The translations under genes were made by a program, and so were the position numbers. A stretch of 64,000 nt of DNA from Lacihabitans sp. LS3-19. GTDB lineage: Bacteria > Bacteroidota > Bacteroidia > Cytophagales > Spirosomataceae. This document shows positions 11,724 through 20,213 of this stretch, one piece after another. The stretch spans positions 62,001-126,000 of the forward strand of contig NZ_RJUA01000006.1 in NCBI RefSeq assembly GCF_024343575.1. Reading direction: 5' to 3'. Position 1 is the stretch's first letter, and every line of letters begins with the position of its first letter. A model generated the notes under the pieces. The model ran no database searches. It was given only the letters and a program-made list of their open reading frames with translations, and was not told the DNA's origin.

Positions 11724-12611
11724 TTAATATCCAAAACGATCCAACTTGGCCTTTTGCTGTCTCCAATCTGGTTCAACTTTTATGTATTGTTCTAGAAAGA
11801 CCTTTTTGCCAAAAAACTTTTCCATTTCTATTCTTGCCTCTATACCTACTTTTTTGATTCTTTCACCTTTATGGCCTAATAAAATAGCCCTTTGGGTAGC
11901 TCTTTCTACAAATATTTCGCTCGAAACCTTAATAATATCATCTGATTCTCTAAACTCTGTGATGACCACTTCGCAACTGTAAGGTATCTCTTTTTTATAA
12001 TTTGTAAAAATCTTTTCTCTTACCAATTCCGCCGCAAAAAACCTTTCTGGTTTATCCGTAAGTTCATCCTTGGGAAAATATGGCGGATGAACAGGCAAAA
12101 AAGAAATAACTTGCTTAAGCAAATCTTCAACACCGACATTGTTAAGAGCTGAAATCGACAAAATGATTTTTGGATCAAAAACAGTTTTCCAATGTTGTAT
12201 TTTTTCTTCAATAACCTCCTCTGTAGCAAGGTCAATTTTATTTATAATTAAAATAATAGGACTTTCACAATGTTTCAATTTCTGAATTACATCCTCTTCA
12301 TCATATTTTTCATAAATATCCGTAACAAAAAGTACAACGTCTGCGTCTTCAAGCGAACCATGGACAAACTCCATCATGGCATTATGCAGTTCGTATTGAG
12401 GTTTGATAATACCCGGTGTGTCGCTGTAAACCAATTGAAAATCATAGTCTGGCATTTCGCCATTTACGATTCCCATAATCCTATGTCGGGTTGTTTGGGC
12501 TTTTGAAGTAATAATGGACAGTTTCTCACCCACCAAAGCATTCATTAAAGTTGATTTGCCCACGTTTGGTTTCCCCACTATACTTATAAACCCTGCCCTG
12601 TGTTCTTTCAT
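11724..12611 (-). CDS. era: GTPase Era
   Basis: A 295-residue ribosome-assembly GTPase that binds 16S rRNA and the 30S subunit. The N-terminal G domain shows G1 GKPNVGKST, the switch region around TTRHRIMG, G3 DTPG and G4 NKID. The C-terminal KH domain carries the family's E...QR.I.IG..G..IK..G..AR stretch, here ERATQRAILLGHKGERIKKVG. Length is typical. Its start codon overlaps the stop of the upstream LtaS-like gene by 4 bp (ATGA), implying translational coupling. The GC-rich palindrome at 11701-11717 follows its stop. Confidence 0.97.
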   Translation of the reverse strand: MKEHRAGFISIVGKPNVGKSTLMNALVGEKLSIITSKAQTTRHRIMGIVNGEMPDYDFQLVYSDTPGIIKPQYELHNAMMEFVHGSLEDADVVLFVTDIYEKYDEEDVIQKLKHCESPIILIINKIDLATEEVIEEKIQHWKTVFDPKIILSISALNNVGVEDLLKQVISFLPVHPPYFPKDELTDKPERFFAAELVREKIFTNYKKEIPYSCEVVITEFRESDDIIKVSSEIFVERATQRAILLGHKGERIKKVGIEARIEMEKFFGKKVFLEQYIKVEPDWRQQKAKLDRFGY

Positions 12612-14521
12612 TTTATCGTTAGTCTGTTATCTATCATTCTATTTTGATATTGCTGCAGAAACCCTTTTAGATTAAGCTCCATTTTTTTTGCAAATTCATT
12701 GTCAGAAAGCAAAAGATTGTTCTTTAACAATTTATCGTCCACAAAATTATACAATCCTTGCGGTTTTTCCCCGTCAAACTGCATAACATATTTGCCTATG
12801 AACCATTGGTATTGGCCAAAGTAGTTAATTGCATAGTTCTGAGGCTTGTAGTCCAAAAGGTTTTTGCCAAATGCTAAATAGGGTTTATCAAAATTTAACA
12901 GCGACAATACAGTAGGTAAAACGTCTGATTGTTGGAAGTTTTTATCCGATTGTTCTGCTATTTGACCACCAGGATAATAAAAAAATATAGGTACTCTAAA
13001 TCGCCCAACACTGTTAGAAAACTCTGGCAAAGTAGCGTGCGAACTGGTATGATCTCCGGATATTACAAATACGGTATTCTTAAACCAAGGTTTCGATTTA
13101 GCTTTTTCGAAGAATGCTTTCAAGGCAAAATCGGTATAACTTAGAGTTTCATAAATGGGATGTGGTCCTTTTTTGAATTTTCCTTGATACTTTTTTGGTA
13201 TTTTAAAAGGGTCGTGCGAGGAAAGGGTAAAAACTGTACTAAAAAATGGTTGAGGAAATGAATCTAGTTTTTTGCCAAAAAAAGAAAGAAATGGTTCATC
13301 CCATATTCCCCAAATTCCATCTGAATCTTCATTATTACCATATTCATCTTTGCCAAAATAGTGATCAATACCTACCAAATTGGCAAATGACTGAAAACCC
13401 ATAGAGCCATTAGGTGCTCCATGAAAAAACGAGGTATGATAATTTTTACTTTTCAAAAGTCCTGGCAAACTATTAAGTGTATTTGTAGAAAATGAAGAAA
13501 GCACAAATGGCTGTGTAAAACTTGGCACGCCACACCATAATGCCGGCAATGCTTCTATTGACTTTTTGCCATTTGCAAAACTATTTAAACTGTAAAAGGA
13601 ATTTTGCCTTAAAGAGTCTAAAAAAGGCGTAAATCCTCCTGAAGTCTTATTTTTTTTAAGCAATCCTGAGGCTTCTTCACTGTAGCTTTCAATAATTATA
13701 ATGACAACATTGAGAGGTGAAAATACTTTTGATGTATCTGGAATATGAATTGGAGAGTATTCGGTTTCAAGTTCTTTGTCAGATTTAAAAAAGGTTAATC
13801 TTTGGGCTTTTTGTTTGCCCAAGGTTTTGAAAATGGTAAACGGTGTATTAAAAACCAAAGCAGTTTGATTGGCTTGTTTTACATATTCTCCTGCATGGTT
13901 TAATCCCAAAGGTCTGGTGGCATGTCGTAAATCGCCGCCACGTAAACCAGCGACTATGAAAAATAAGGCTATGAATGAAAAGTCAAAATGAGCATGTGAG
14001 TTTTTGAAAAACTGACCAATTTTAATTTTTTTGATTATTAAATATAGCATAAATAAAAATACCAACCAGACAGCCCAAACATACCAATATCGCCAAAGAA
14101 AACTAATTAAAAGATGATTTAGATTATTAAAATCTTGAAGTTCGTTGAGGCTTGTCCAAGTAGTGCGGCGTAAATTAAACTGGTAATAGACAGCATCAAT
14201 ACAATTGGCCAAAATACCGATACCATTTGTTATTAAGAACAAAACATCCGTAAAAGTCCTTAATGATGCGGATTTTAAGAGATTCCCTGGCAGAATATAA
14301 ATCAAAATAAAAAGAATATTAAGATATAAAACACTCACAATATCAAACCGAACACCTCCCCAAAAAATCAAAAGGGCTTCTTTGGTATTGATATTAAAGA
14401 AATCTTTATTGCTTATGAGAAAATGAAGCCTCGAAATTGAAAACAAAACCAATACTGCCAATAGCCTAAATATCAGTACCGAGGGAAGGTTTCGAAAAGA
14501 AAATGAGGGTTGTTTCGGCAT
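12608..14521 (-). CDS. LtaS-like membrane phosphatase/sulfatase-superfamily protein
   Basis: ATG at 14521 is preferred over the TTG 6 bp upstream, giving 637 residues. The N-terminal third has five hydrophobic membrane segments. The C-terminal two thirds form an extracytoplasmic alkaline-phosphatase-superfamily domain as in lipoteichoic acid synthase and phosphoglycerol transferases. The likely metal ligand is Glu278 in VVIIIIESY and the nucleophile is Ser321 in ANGKKSIEALP; the late SGDHTSS supplies Asp and His ligands. The enzyme probably transfers a phospho-headgroup onto a lipid or glycan. A Gram-negative cell makes no LTA, so phosphoethanolamine or phosphoglycerol decoration is more plausible (inference). 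It is coupled to era by a 4-bp overlap. Confidence 0.85.
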   Translation of the reverse strand: MPKQPSFSFRNLPSVLIFRLLAVLVLFSISRLHFLISNKDFFNINTKEALLIFWGGVRFDIVSVLYLNILFILIYILPGNLLKSASLRTFTDVLFLITNGIGILANCIDAVYYQFNLRRTTWTSLNELQDFNNLNHLLISFLWRYWYVWAVWLVFLFMLYLIIKKIKIGQFFKNSHAHFDFSFIALFFIVAGLRGGDLRHATRPLGLNHAGEYVKQANQTALVFNTPFTIFKTLGKQKAQRLTFFKSDKELETEYSPIHIPDTSKVFSPLNVVIIIIESYSEEASGLLKKNKTSGGFTPFLDSLRQNSFYSLNSFANGKKSIEALPALWCGVPSFTQPFVLSSFSTNTLNSLPGLLKSKNYHTSFFHGAPNGSMGFQSFANLVGIDHYFGKDEYGNNEDSDGIWGIWDEPFLSFFGKKLDSFPQPFFSTVFTLSSHDPFKIPKKYQGKFKKGPHPIYETLSYTDFALKAFFEKAKSKPWFKNTVFVISGDHTSSHATLPEFSNSVGRFRVPIFFYYPGGQIAEQSDKNFQQSDVLPTVLSLLNFDKPYLAFGKNLLDYKPQNYAINYFGQYQWFIGKYVMQFDGEKPQGLYNFVDDKLLKNNLLLSDNEFAKKMELNLKGFLQQYQNRMIDNRLTIK

Positions 14522-14550
14522 TAGCAAAGCAGAATTATCAGTTTTTTCTA

Positions 14551-14558
14551 CAAAGATA
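14551..14558 (-). promoter_or_regulatory. candidate -7 box for the LtaS-like gene/era
   Basis: On the minus strand the sequence reads TATCTTTG, matching the Bacteroidota -7 consensus TAnnTTTG, 30 bp upstream of the chosen ATG. It is interleaved with the oppositely facing tRNA promoter. No clear -33 TTG is present at the right distance. Confidence 0.45.
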
Positions 14559-14559
14559 C

Positions 14560-14589
14560 TTGATTTTTAAAAATATCTTCTTACCTTTG
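14560..14589 (+). promoter_or_regulatory. Bacteroidota-type promoter of the initiator tRNA gene
   Basis: TTG at 14560-14562 and TACCTTTG at 14582-14589 are separated by 19 bp, matching the -33/-7 arrangement of Bacteroidota sigma-ABfr promoters. The mature tRNA begins 12 bp after the -7 box, which fits a short 5' leader. Confidence 0.75.
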
Positions 14590-14600
14590 CAGTCCAATAT

Positions 14601-14673
14601 CGCGGGATGGAGCAGTTGGCAGCTCGTCGGGCTCATAACCCGAAGGTCACAGGTTCGAGTCCTGTTCCCGCTA
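14601..14673 (+). tRNA. initiator tRNA-Met (CAT)
   Basis: A 73-nt cloverleaf without encoded CCA. The acceptor stem is CGCGGGA with TCCCGCT, leaving an unpaired C1/T72, and A73 is the discriminator. The anticodon stem carries three consecutive G-C pairs next to the loop (CGGG CTCATAA CCCG) with anticodon CAT at 14634-14636. The T arm is ACAGG TTCGAGT CCTGT. The mismatch at 1-72 and the GGG/CCC anticodon stem are hallmarks of the initiator rather than the elongator. A strong terminator follows 3 bp later, and four degenerate copies of the 3' half come after that. Confidence 0.95.
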
Positions 14674-14676
14674 CAC

Positions 14677-14705
14677 AAAGGAGGTCATTTGACCTCCTTT
14701 TTTTA
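14677..14705 (+). terminator. Rho-independent terminator of the initiator tRNA
   Basis: An 11-bp stem (14677-14687 with 14690-14700) with a 2-nt centre runs into a T tract (14698-14704). The same element recurs at the end of each downstream array copy. Confidence 0.9.
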
Positions 14706-14710
14706 TTTAC

Positions 14711-15120
14711 GCTTGTCGGGCTCATAATCCGAAGGACGCAGGGGCGGGGCGGACGGCTAGTCTCCTGTTCCCGCTACACAAAGGAGGTCATTTGACCTCC
14801 TTTTTTTATTTTACGCTTGTCGGGCTCATAATCCGAAGGACGCTGGGGCGAGGCGGACGGCTAGTCTCCTGTTCCCGCTACTTTTAGGAGGTCAATTGAC
14901 CTCCTTTTTTTATTTTACGCAATTTGGACTCATTATCTGAAGGACTCTGGGGCGAGGCGGACAGCTAGTCTCATGTTCATGCTACACAGATGAGGTCATT
15001 TGACCTCCTTTTTTTATTTTAAGCAATTTGGGCTCATTATCTTAAGGACACTGGGGCGAGGCGGACGGCTAGTCTCTTGTTTCCACTATTTTTAGGAGGT
15101 CAATTGATTTACTTTTTCAA
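14711..15120 (+). repeat. tandem array of four 104-bp degenerate tRNA-3'-half plus terminator units
   Basis: Copies begin at 14711, 14815, 14919 and 15023, a period of exactly 104 bp; the last is cut short near 15119. Each unit corresponds to the initiator tRNA from the 3' edge of the D arm through the anticodon arm, T-arm 3' strand and acceptor 3' strand, followed by the tRNA's T-tailed palindromic terminator. Relative to the real gene (89 bp from the same point) a unit gains 14 bp in the T loop, which becomes a GC-rich stretch, and 1 bp in the T/A tail. Copies 1 and 2 keep the anticodon stem with one wobble and the CAT loop; copies 3 and 4 are more decayed, and the final hairpin has lost its 3' arm. 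The 5' half of the tRNA is absent from every copy, so none can be a normal tRNA. Confidence 0.92.
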
Positions 15121-15146
15121 ATAAGTTTAGCAAAATATACATGGAT

Positions 15147-17396
15147 TTAATAATTTTCTGCTGATAATTTATTTTCTATCACCTCTATCTTACTTGCCAA
15201 CTTCTGTATCATGCTTTCATAGTTCTCATTCTTCTTTTTCAATTCCTCAATAATAGTTTGCTGTTCTTTTACTGCATTAACTAAGGGCATAACAAAATCA
15301 GAATAAGTTAATGAATATGTTCCATTTTGAGATATTTGGATTCCGCTAAATGGCAATTTAAGCCCTTTTACTGCCTCTTCCACTTCTTGTGCTATAAATC
15401 CATCATGCATGGTTTTTGTCTTATCTGAGATGTAATTGTAACGCTTAGGATTAAGCTTTAGAATGAAATTTAGACCTAAATCATTATTACTAACAATATT
15501 CTCTTTGAGCCTCAAATCTGAGGGGGTACTCCAAGATACTTGACCTTCTATTACGGTAACACTACCATTACCAATTCTGATTTTATTATTATCGTCTACT
15601 AAAGCATAAGCACCTATAACTGTTGAATTACTTAAACTGCCTGATGTTACATCTGCATTGTATCCAATAGCAGTATTACTTGTACCCGAAACATTTCCTT
15701 TTAAAGCCTCCACTCCAAAAGCAGAATTTTCACTACCATCAATATTGTTTCTTATAGCATCCCATCCAATAGCAGTATTATAATAGCCTGTTGTGTTTAA
15801 ATAAAGTGAGCCTACCCCAAATCCACTATTGTGATGCCCATTTGTATTTGACCAAAGCGAATAATAGCCATTTGCAGAATTATTATGACCGTCTAAATTT
15901 GAATATAATGCTCCAGAACCCATTGCACTATTAAATCCACCAATTGTATTGGAATATAAAGAAGTAGACCCACTAGCAGTATTGTTTAGGCCATTTAAGT
16001 TAGAGTATAAAGCATTAGCCCCATTTGCGGTATTATAGTTTCCGTATGAATTAAGATATAAAGAATTATAACCATTAGCAGTATTATCATTTCCTGTTGA
16101 ATTGGTAGTCAAAGAATTATAACCGCTAGCAGTATTGTTGCTACCAGTTGTATTAAAATGCAATGAACCAGCACCGTTTGCAGTATTATACCAACCTGTT
16201 TTATTATACCATAGTGAGCTATTACCTGTTGCTGTATTATAACTACCTGTAGTGTTATAATATAAAGAGGCTGAACCAGTAGAGGTATTGAAGTATCCTG
16301 TTGTATTAGAATAAAGTGATTGAAACCCGCTTGCAGTATTATCAATTCCTGTTGTATTAGAATACATAGAGTAAGAGCCACTTGCTGTATTGAAGTATCC
16401 TGTAGTATTAAAATAAAGTGATTTAGACCCGCTTGCCGTATTATTGCTACCTGTTGTATTTGAGCTTAGGGAGGACACGCCATTTGTAGTATTCCAATTT
16501 CCTGTTGTATTTGAGCGTAAAGACCAATAACCGCTTGCTGTATTATTAAAACCTGTTGTATTTGAAGATAAAGATGCATTACCATTTGCAGTATTATTAA
16601 ACCCAGTTGTATTTGAATATAAAGATTCAACGCCATTTGCTGTATTATAAGAACCAGTTGTATTTGAATATAAAGATAACATACCATATGCCGTATTATT
16701 AAAACCTGTTACATTATTCCTTAAAGATTCAACGCCATTTGAAGTATTATTAGACCCTGTTGTATTTTCATACAAAGAATAAACACCACTTGCAGTATTA
16801 TTAAACCCAATTGTATTTGAATATAAGGAATAAGCACCAGTTGCTGCATTCTTATACCCTGTTGTATTTGATGATAATGCTTTAAATCCATTTGCCGTAT
16901 TATTGCTACCTAAGTTATTCCATAATGAATATGCCCCAGTTGCTGTGTTGTAAATACCAGATAAATTATAATATAAGGAATATGCACCATTCGCAGTATT
17001 GTTATGACCTGTTCTGTTGTAATACAATGAATTTGCACCAGTGGCCGTATTTTTTTCTCCTGTAGTATTAGCAAGTAATGAAGAGGAACCACTCGCAGTA
17101 TTTTCTATCCCTGTTGTATTTCGACTTAAGGAAGATGAACCAATTGCAGTATTTTGTTTACCTGTAGTATTGAACGATAATGAATTATAACCAATAGCAG
17201 TATTGCTGCTACCTATCGTATTTAACCCTAAGGAATTACTTCCTAAAGCCACATTTTGAAAATTACTAGAATTTGTGCTACCTAAAAGCCCTTTCGGAGT
17301 AATGACTATTGAGCCATTTCCACTTGATAATGTTGAAATTTGTGCATTTGATAATGTAGAAATTGATAGAATTAAGAATAAGGTAATTTTTTTCAT
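15147..17396 (-). CDS. repeat-rich surface/tail-fibre-like protein with C-terminal endosialidase chaperone domain
   Basis: A 749-residue exported protein. Residues 1-18 are a signal peptide (MKKITLFLILSISTLSNA). Residues 48-573 hold 31 tandem 17-residue repeats, consensus NTAxGxxSLYxNTTGxN; repeat 7 is one residue short. The regular small-residue and Asn/Thr pattern suggests a trimeric beta-roll or beta-helix stalk, as in YadA-type heads and phage fibres (inference). Residues about 625-690 match the intramolecular chaperone of endosialidase (peptidase S74): SDLRLKENI, then LNPKRYNY, then DGFIAQEVEE. Ser626 is the expected self-cleavage residue. A coiled coil (about 707-745) closes the protein and fits trimer assembly. 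No type 9 secretion tail is obvious. The gene stands alone, with the tRNA-derived array just past its stop. Confidence 0.85.
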   Translation of the reverse strand: MKKITLFLILSISTLSNAQISTLSSGNGSIVITPKGLLGSTNSSNFQNVALGSNSLGLNTIGSSNTAIGYNSLSFNTTGKQNTAIGSSSLSRNTTGIENTASGSSSLLANTTGEKNTATGANSLYYNRTGHNNTANGAYSLYYNLSGIYNTATGAYSLWNNLGSNNTANGFKALSSNTTGYKNAATGAYSLYSNTIGFNNTASGVYSLYENTTGSNNTSNGVESLRNNVTGFNNTAYGMLSLYSNTTGSYNTANGVESLYSNTTGFNNTANGNASLSSNTTGFNNTASGYWSLRSNTTGNWNTTNGVSSLSSNTTGSNNTASGSKSLYFNTTGYFNTASGSYSMYSNTTGIDNTASGFQSLYSNTTGYFNTSTGSASLYYNTTGSYNTATGNSSLWYNKTGWYNTANGAGSLHFNTTGSNNTASGYNSLTTNSTGNDNTANGYNSLYLNSYGNYNTANGANALYSNLNGLNNTASGSTSLYSNTIGGFNSAMGSGALYSNLDGHNNSANGYYSLWSNTNGHHNSGFGVGSLYLNTTGYYNTAIGWDAIRNNIDGSENSAFGVEALKGNVSGTSNTAIGYNADVTSGSLSNSTVIGAYALVDDNNKIRIGNGSVTVIEGQVSWSTPSDLRLKENIVSNNDLGLNFILKLNPKRYNYISDKTKTMHDGFIAQEVEEAVKGLKLPFSGIQISQNGTYSLTYSDFVMPLVNAVKEQQTIIEELKKKNENYESMIQKLASKIEVIENKLSAENY
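15678..17255 (-). repeat. 51-bp tandem repeat, 31 units, inside the surface-protein gene
   Basis: The region encodes residues 48-573 as 30 units of 51 bp and one of 48 bp. The units differ at the third to fifth and seventh to eighth positions and around the turn, but keep N-T-A, G, S-L and N-T-T-G. Many units are close enough in DNA to allow unequal crossover or slippage without breaking the frame. Confidence 0.93.
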
Positions 17397-17586
17397 GTGT
17401 ATTTTTTTTATTTGTCTAAATTAACTCATTAATTAAAATATTATCCTTACCTCTCTTTCTTTTTTTTTATAAAATAATTTTCAGTTTTAGAAACAGTCTT
17501 CTTTTGTCATCGTTTTCGTTTTTTCAATAATATTTCCAAAAAATCCATTTACTTTTAGGGAACAATTATTCAACCTTAAAAAACAA

Positions 17587-18849
17587 ATGAAAAAAACATT
17601 GATTTTGGCTGCGTTTGGTATTTTAACAACGCTGGCTTTTCGCACATCTCATTCTTTCTTAATTTCTAAAATTCTTGATACTCCTAAAAGTGAAATTATA
17701 GTTCCAGCTGGCTTTAAAGCTGAAATTCTTGGTGCGGATTTAGGGGCTACAAGGCACATGGTAGTTTCAAAAAATGGCGTAATTTATGCCAAACTATCCA
17801 AACTAAAGGATGGTAAAGGAATGGTTAAACTTACCGATACCAAAAAAGACGGCAAAATAGATTTGACAGAATATTTCGGTGATTATACTGGTACGGGAGT
17901 TACAATAAAAAACGGATATTTGTATGCATCCTCAAACAAGGGCGTATTCCGTTATAAACTTGATGACAAAGAAAATATAATTAACACAGATGCTCCAGAA
18001 AAAATAATCGATGGCCTTGTAGACAAAGGAAGAGACAATGCAAAGCCTTTTGTATTGGATAATGCAGGGAACATTTACGTGACAGTTGGCTCATACAACG
18101 ACCCTTGCCGAGAGCCTGGTACTGGAAACGGAATTAACCCTTGTACTATTTTAGACTCTGCCGGTGGAATCTGGAGATTTAAGGCAGATATGGCCAACCA
18201 ATCTTATTCAGACGGAAAATTGTACGCAACAGGCTTAAAAAATGCCGTAGGCATCGCTTGGAATAATAAAACAAATACTTTGTTTGCGACAGTACACGGT
18301 AGAGGCCAATTCCATGATTTCTATTCGCAATACTATACCCCCAAACAAAGTCAAGAATTGCCAGCAGAGACGCTTTATGAATTGCATGAAGGTGATGATG
18401 CAGGTTGGCCGTATGTATATTATGACCAATTTCAGTAGAAAAAAATCGTAGCTCCTGAATATGGCGGCGATGGCAAAAAAACAGGTGGAGAAAAGGCTTT
18501 AGATCCTATAGTTGCATTTCCAGCACACCTCGGACCAAACGATCTGCTTTTTTATACTGGAAAAATGTTTCCAGCTAAATACCGAAATGGGGCTTTTATA
18601 GCGTTTCACGGACAATCGCCGGAACTTAAGAAAGGCTATTTGGTAGCATTTGTACCTTTTGTAAACAATAAGCCTTCAGGTAAATGGGAGATTTTTGCGG
18701 ATAATTTTGCTGGAGTAGATCTTGTTAAACCTACTGGCCCGATTCAGCATAGACCATGCGGATTAGCCCAAGGCCCTGATGGTGCTTTATATGTTTGTGA
18801 TGATTTGGGAGGGACTATTTTCAAAATAAGCTACAAACCAAAAAAGTAA
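17587..18849 (+). pseudogene. sorbosone-dehydrogenase-like beta-propeller protein, interrupted by in-frame TAG
   Basis: The first part (17587-18435) encodes 283 residues with a signal peptide (MKKTLILAAFGILTTLAFRT) and propeller repeats like those of PQQ-type sugar (L-sorbosone) dehydrogenases, including GNIYVTVGSYNDPCRE and the ATGLKNAVGIAW block. A TAG at 18436-18438 ends it after YYDQFQ. The same frame then continues open for 136 codons with uninterrupted family character (APEYGGDGKKTGGEKALDP, LLFYTGKMFP, GAFIAFHG, GLAQGPDGALYVCDD). Read through, the product would be about 420 residues, a normal family length. A single nonsense change is the simplest reading; sequencing error or stop readthrough is possible. 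A terminator follows at 18861. Confidence 0.75.
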
Positions 18850-18860
18850 AAATTTGGCAT

Positions 18861-18898
18861 AAAAAAGGCGTGATTTGTAAAAAATCACGCCTTTTTTT
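18861..18898 (+). terminator. Rho-independent terminator, bidirectional
   Basis: A 10-bp stem (18867-18876 with 18882-18891) with a 5-nt loop is flanked by six As and seven Ts. It lies between the convergent dehydrogenase-like pseudogene and the lipocalin-like lipoprotein gene and can serve both. Confidence 0.9.
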
Positions 18899-18911
18899 AA
18901 CTTAAAAATTT

Positions 18912-19376
18912 TTATTTCACTTTAGTAAATACTACAACTAAAGAAGAAAGTTCACCTTCAAAAGTTTCTTCATAAGTCCAAGTAAATTTACCATCTTCGA
19001 ATACAACATTTCCATTGTATGGAGTAGCATCACTTTCTATAATATCAAGAGCTGTATCATTTGTTAGATTAAAAGTACCCGTTGGAGTAAAAATAAATAA
19101 AGATTCACCATTGTCATCTTTACAATCATTTGGTTCAAATACCGAATATTTATTATCCTCGGTAAATGTCATTGTAATATCTTTGGTACATGGATAAAAG
19201 GCGTTATACAAAGCCCAAATATCAAAAGCTTGGGAGCTGTCTTTATAATTGGCACTTGTAATTTTCCAAGTTCCTGCTATTTTGGCATTAGGACCAACAT
19301 CTTCTTTTTTACAGCCAGTCAAGCCGACTAAAACGCCAAAAAAGATTACTAAAACGCTACTTTTTAATGATTTCAT
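18912..19376 (-). CDS. lipocalin-like lipoprotein
   Basis: A 154-residue protein with a lipoprotein signal peptide ending in the lipobox LTGC (Cys21), then charged KKED. The mature part has the pattern of the small Bacteroidota lipocalin-like domain: an early GTWKITSANY strand, a mid MTFTEDNKYSVF strand, and a closing FTWTYEETFEGELSSLVVVFTKV. Such proteins are anchored in the inner or outer membrane; no ligand is known. It stands alone, convergent with the interrupted dehydrogenase gene across a shared terminator, and 211 bp of AT-rich spacer separates it from the LOG gene upstream. Confidence 0.7.
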   Translation of the reverse strand: MKSLKSSVLVIFFGVLVGLTGCKKEDVGPNAKIAGTWKITSANYKDSSQAFDIWALYNAFYPCTKDITMTFTEDNKYSVFEPNDCKDDNGESLFIFTPTGTFNLTNDTALDIIESDATPYNGNVVFEDGKFTWTYEETFEGELSSLVVVFTKVK

Positions 19377-19587
19377 TTAAATAAATTGATTAATTACAGA
19401 TTTTCAAGCAAATAAAAGTACTACAGAAATTCTTAATATTATTTTAATTCAATTAATAAAATGAAAATATGTCTCCTTTTAAACTATTTAAATTAGATAT
19501 AATCAAAAAAAAAGCCAAAATTTGTTTTCAAAGAAAAAACCTTTTTTTTGTGTTTAAAAACCATTCTAAAATCAACAAACATCTGCT

Positions 19588-20169
19588 ATGAAATCTATTT
19601 TGGTCTATTGCGGCTCGAATATGGGTAAAAATGAAATTTATAAAAATGCCGCTATAAGTTTAGGCTTGGAATTGGTAAAAAGAAATATTAAACTTGTTTA
19701 TGGTGGCGGAAATAGGGGTTTAATGGGTGAAATATCAAGAACGGTTATGAAAAATGGAGGATATGCCATTGGCGTAATGCCTGATTTTTTGGTAAAAATG
19801 GAAGTTGCGAGCACGGAATTGTCAGAAATGATAATTGTAGAAACTATGCACCAAAGAAAATCGAAAATGGAAGAGCTTTGCGATGGAGTAATAACTTTGC
19901 CGGGAGGATTTGGAAGTATGGATGAATTGTTTGAAATATTAACATGGGGACAATTAGGTTTACATAAAAAACCAGTCGGAATTTTAAATGTCAACGGTTT
20001 TTATGACCATTTGCTAGCCCAAATGGATTTTATGGTTGATGAGGGTTTTTTGAAAAAAGAAAATAGAAATTTACTAGTTTTCGATGAAAATATTGATTCA
20101 TTATTAAACAAAATGAGCAATTTTAATCCTGAATACAGCAAAAAATGGATGGACAAAGACAATATTTAA
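19588..20169 (+). CDS. LOG-family (TIGR00730) nucleotide phosphoribohydrolase
   Basis: A 193-residue Rossmann-fold protein of the LOG/lysine-decarboxylase-like family. It shows the opening VYCGSNMG, the nucleotide loop VYGGGNRGLMG, the catalytic MHQRKSKM, and PGGFGSMDELFE, the family's PGGxGTxxE signature with Ser for Thr. Family members release the base from cytokinin-type or other nucleoside 5'-monophosphates, despite old lysine decarboxylase labels. It lies 44 bp upstream of the unknown 248-residue gene in the same direction and may open the transcript that runs into the ethanolamine-type operon, but a functional link is not evident. Confidence 0.9.
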   Translation: MKSILVYCGSNMGKNEIYKNAAISLGLELVKRNIKLVYGGGNRGLMGEISRTVMKNGGYAIGVMPDFLVKMEVASTELSEMIIVETMHQRKSKMEELCDGVITLPGGFGSMDELFEILTWGQLGLHKKPVGILNVNGFYDHLLAQMDFMVDEGFLKKENRNLLVFDENIDSLLNKMSNFNPEYSKKWMDKDNI

Positions 20170-20213
20170 GCTCACGTTCTTTTATTAAGATTTATTCTTA
20201 ATTATTTACAAAA

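Noticed and set aside
12608-14521. Cys-type sulfatase that could partner the FGE-like protein
   Set aside because: The nucleophile position is Ser321 in NGKKS, and there is no CxPxR motif.
14711-15120. Additional functional tRNA-Met genes in the array
   Set aside because: All four copies lack the acceptor 5' strand and D arm and have an enlarged T loop, so no cloverleaf can form.
14677-15120. CRISPR array
   Set aside because: The units are contiguous 104-bp repeats derived from the tRNA and its terminator, with no unique spacers and no cas genes.
15678-17255. CRISPR-like 51-bp repeats, and minus-strand frames of 60-90 codons inside them
   Set aside because: The repeat is coding, keeps frame through 31 units and translates to a regular 17-residue motif; the other frames are by-products of the repeat.
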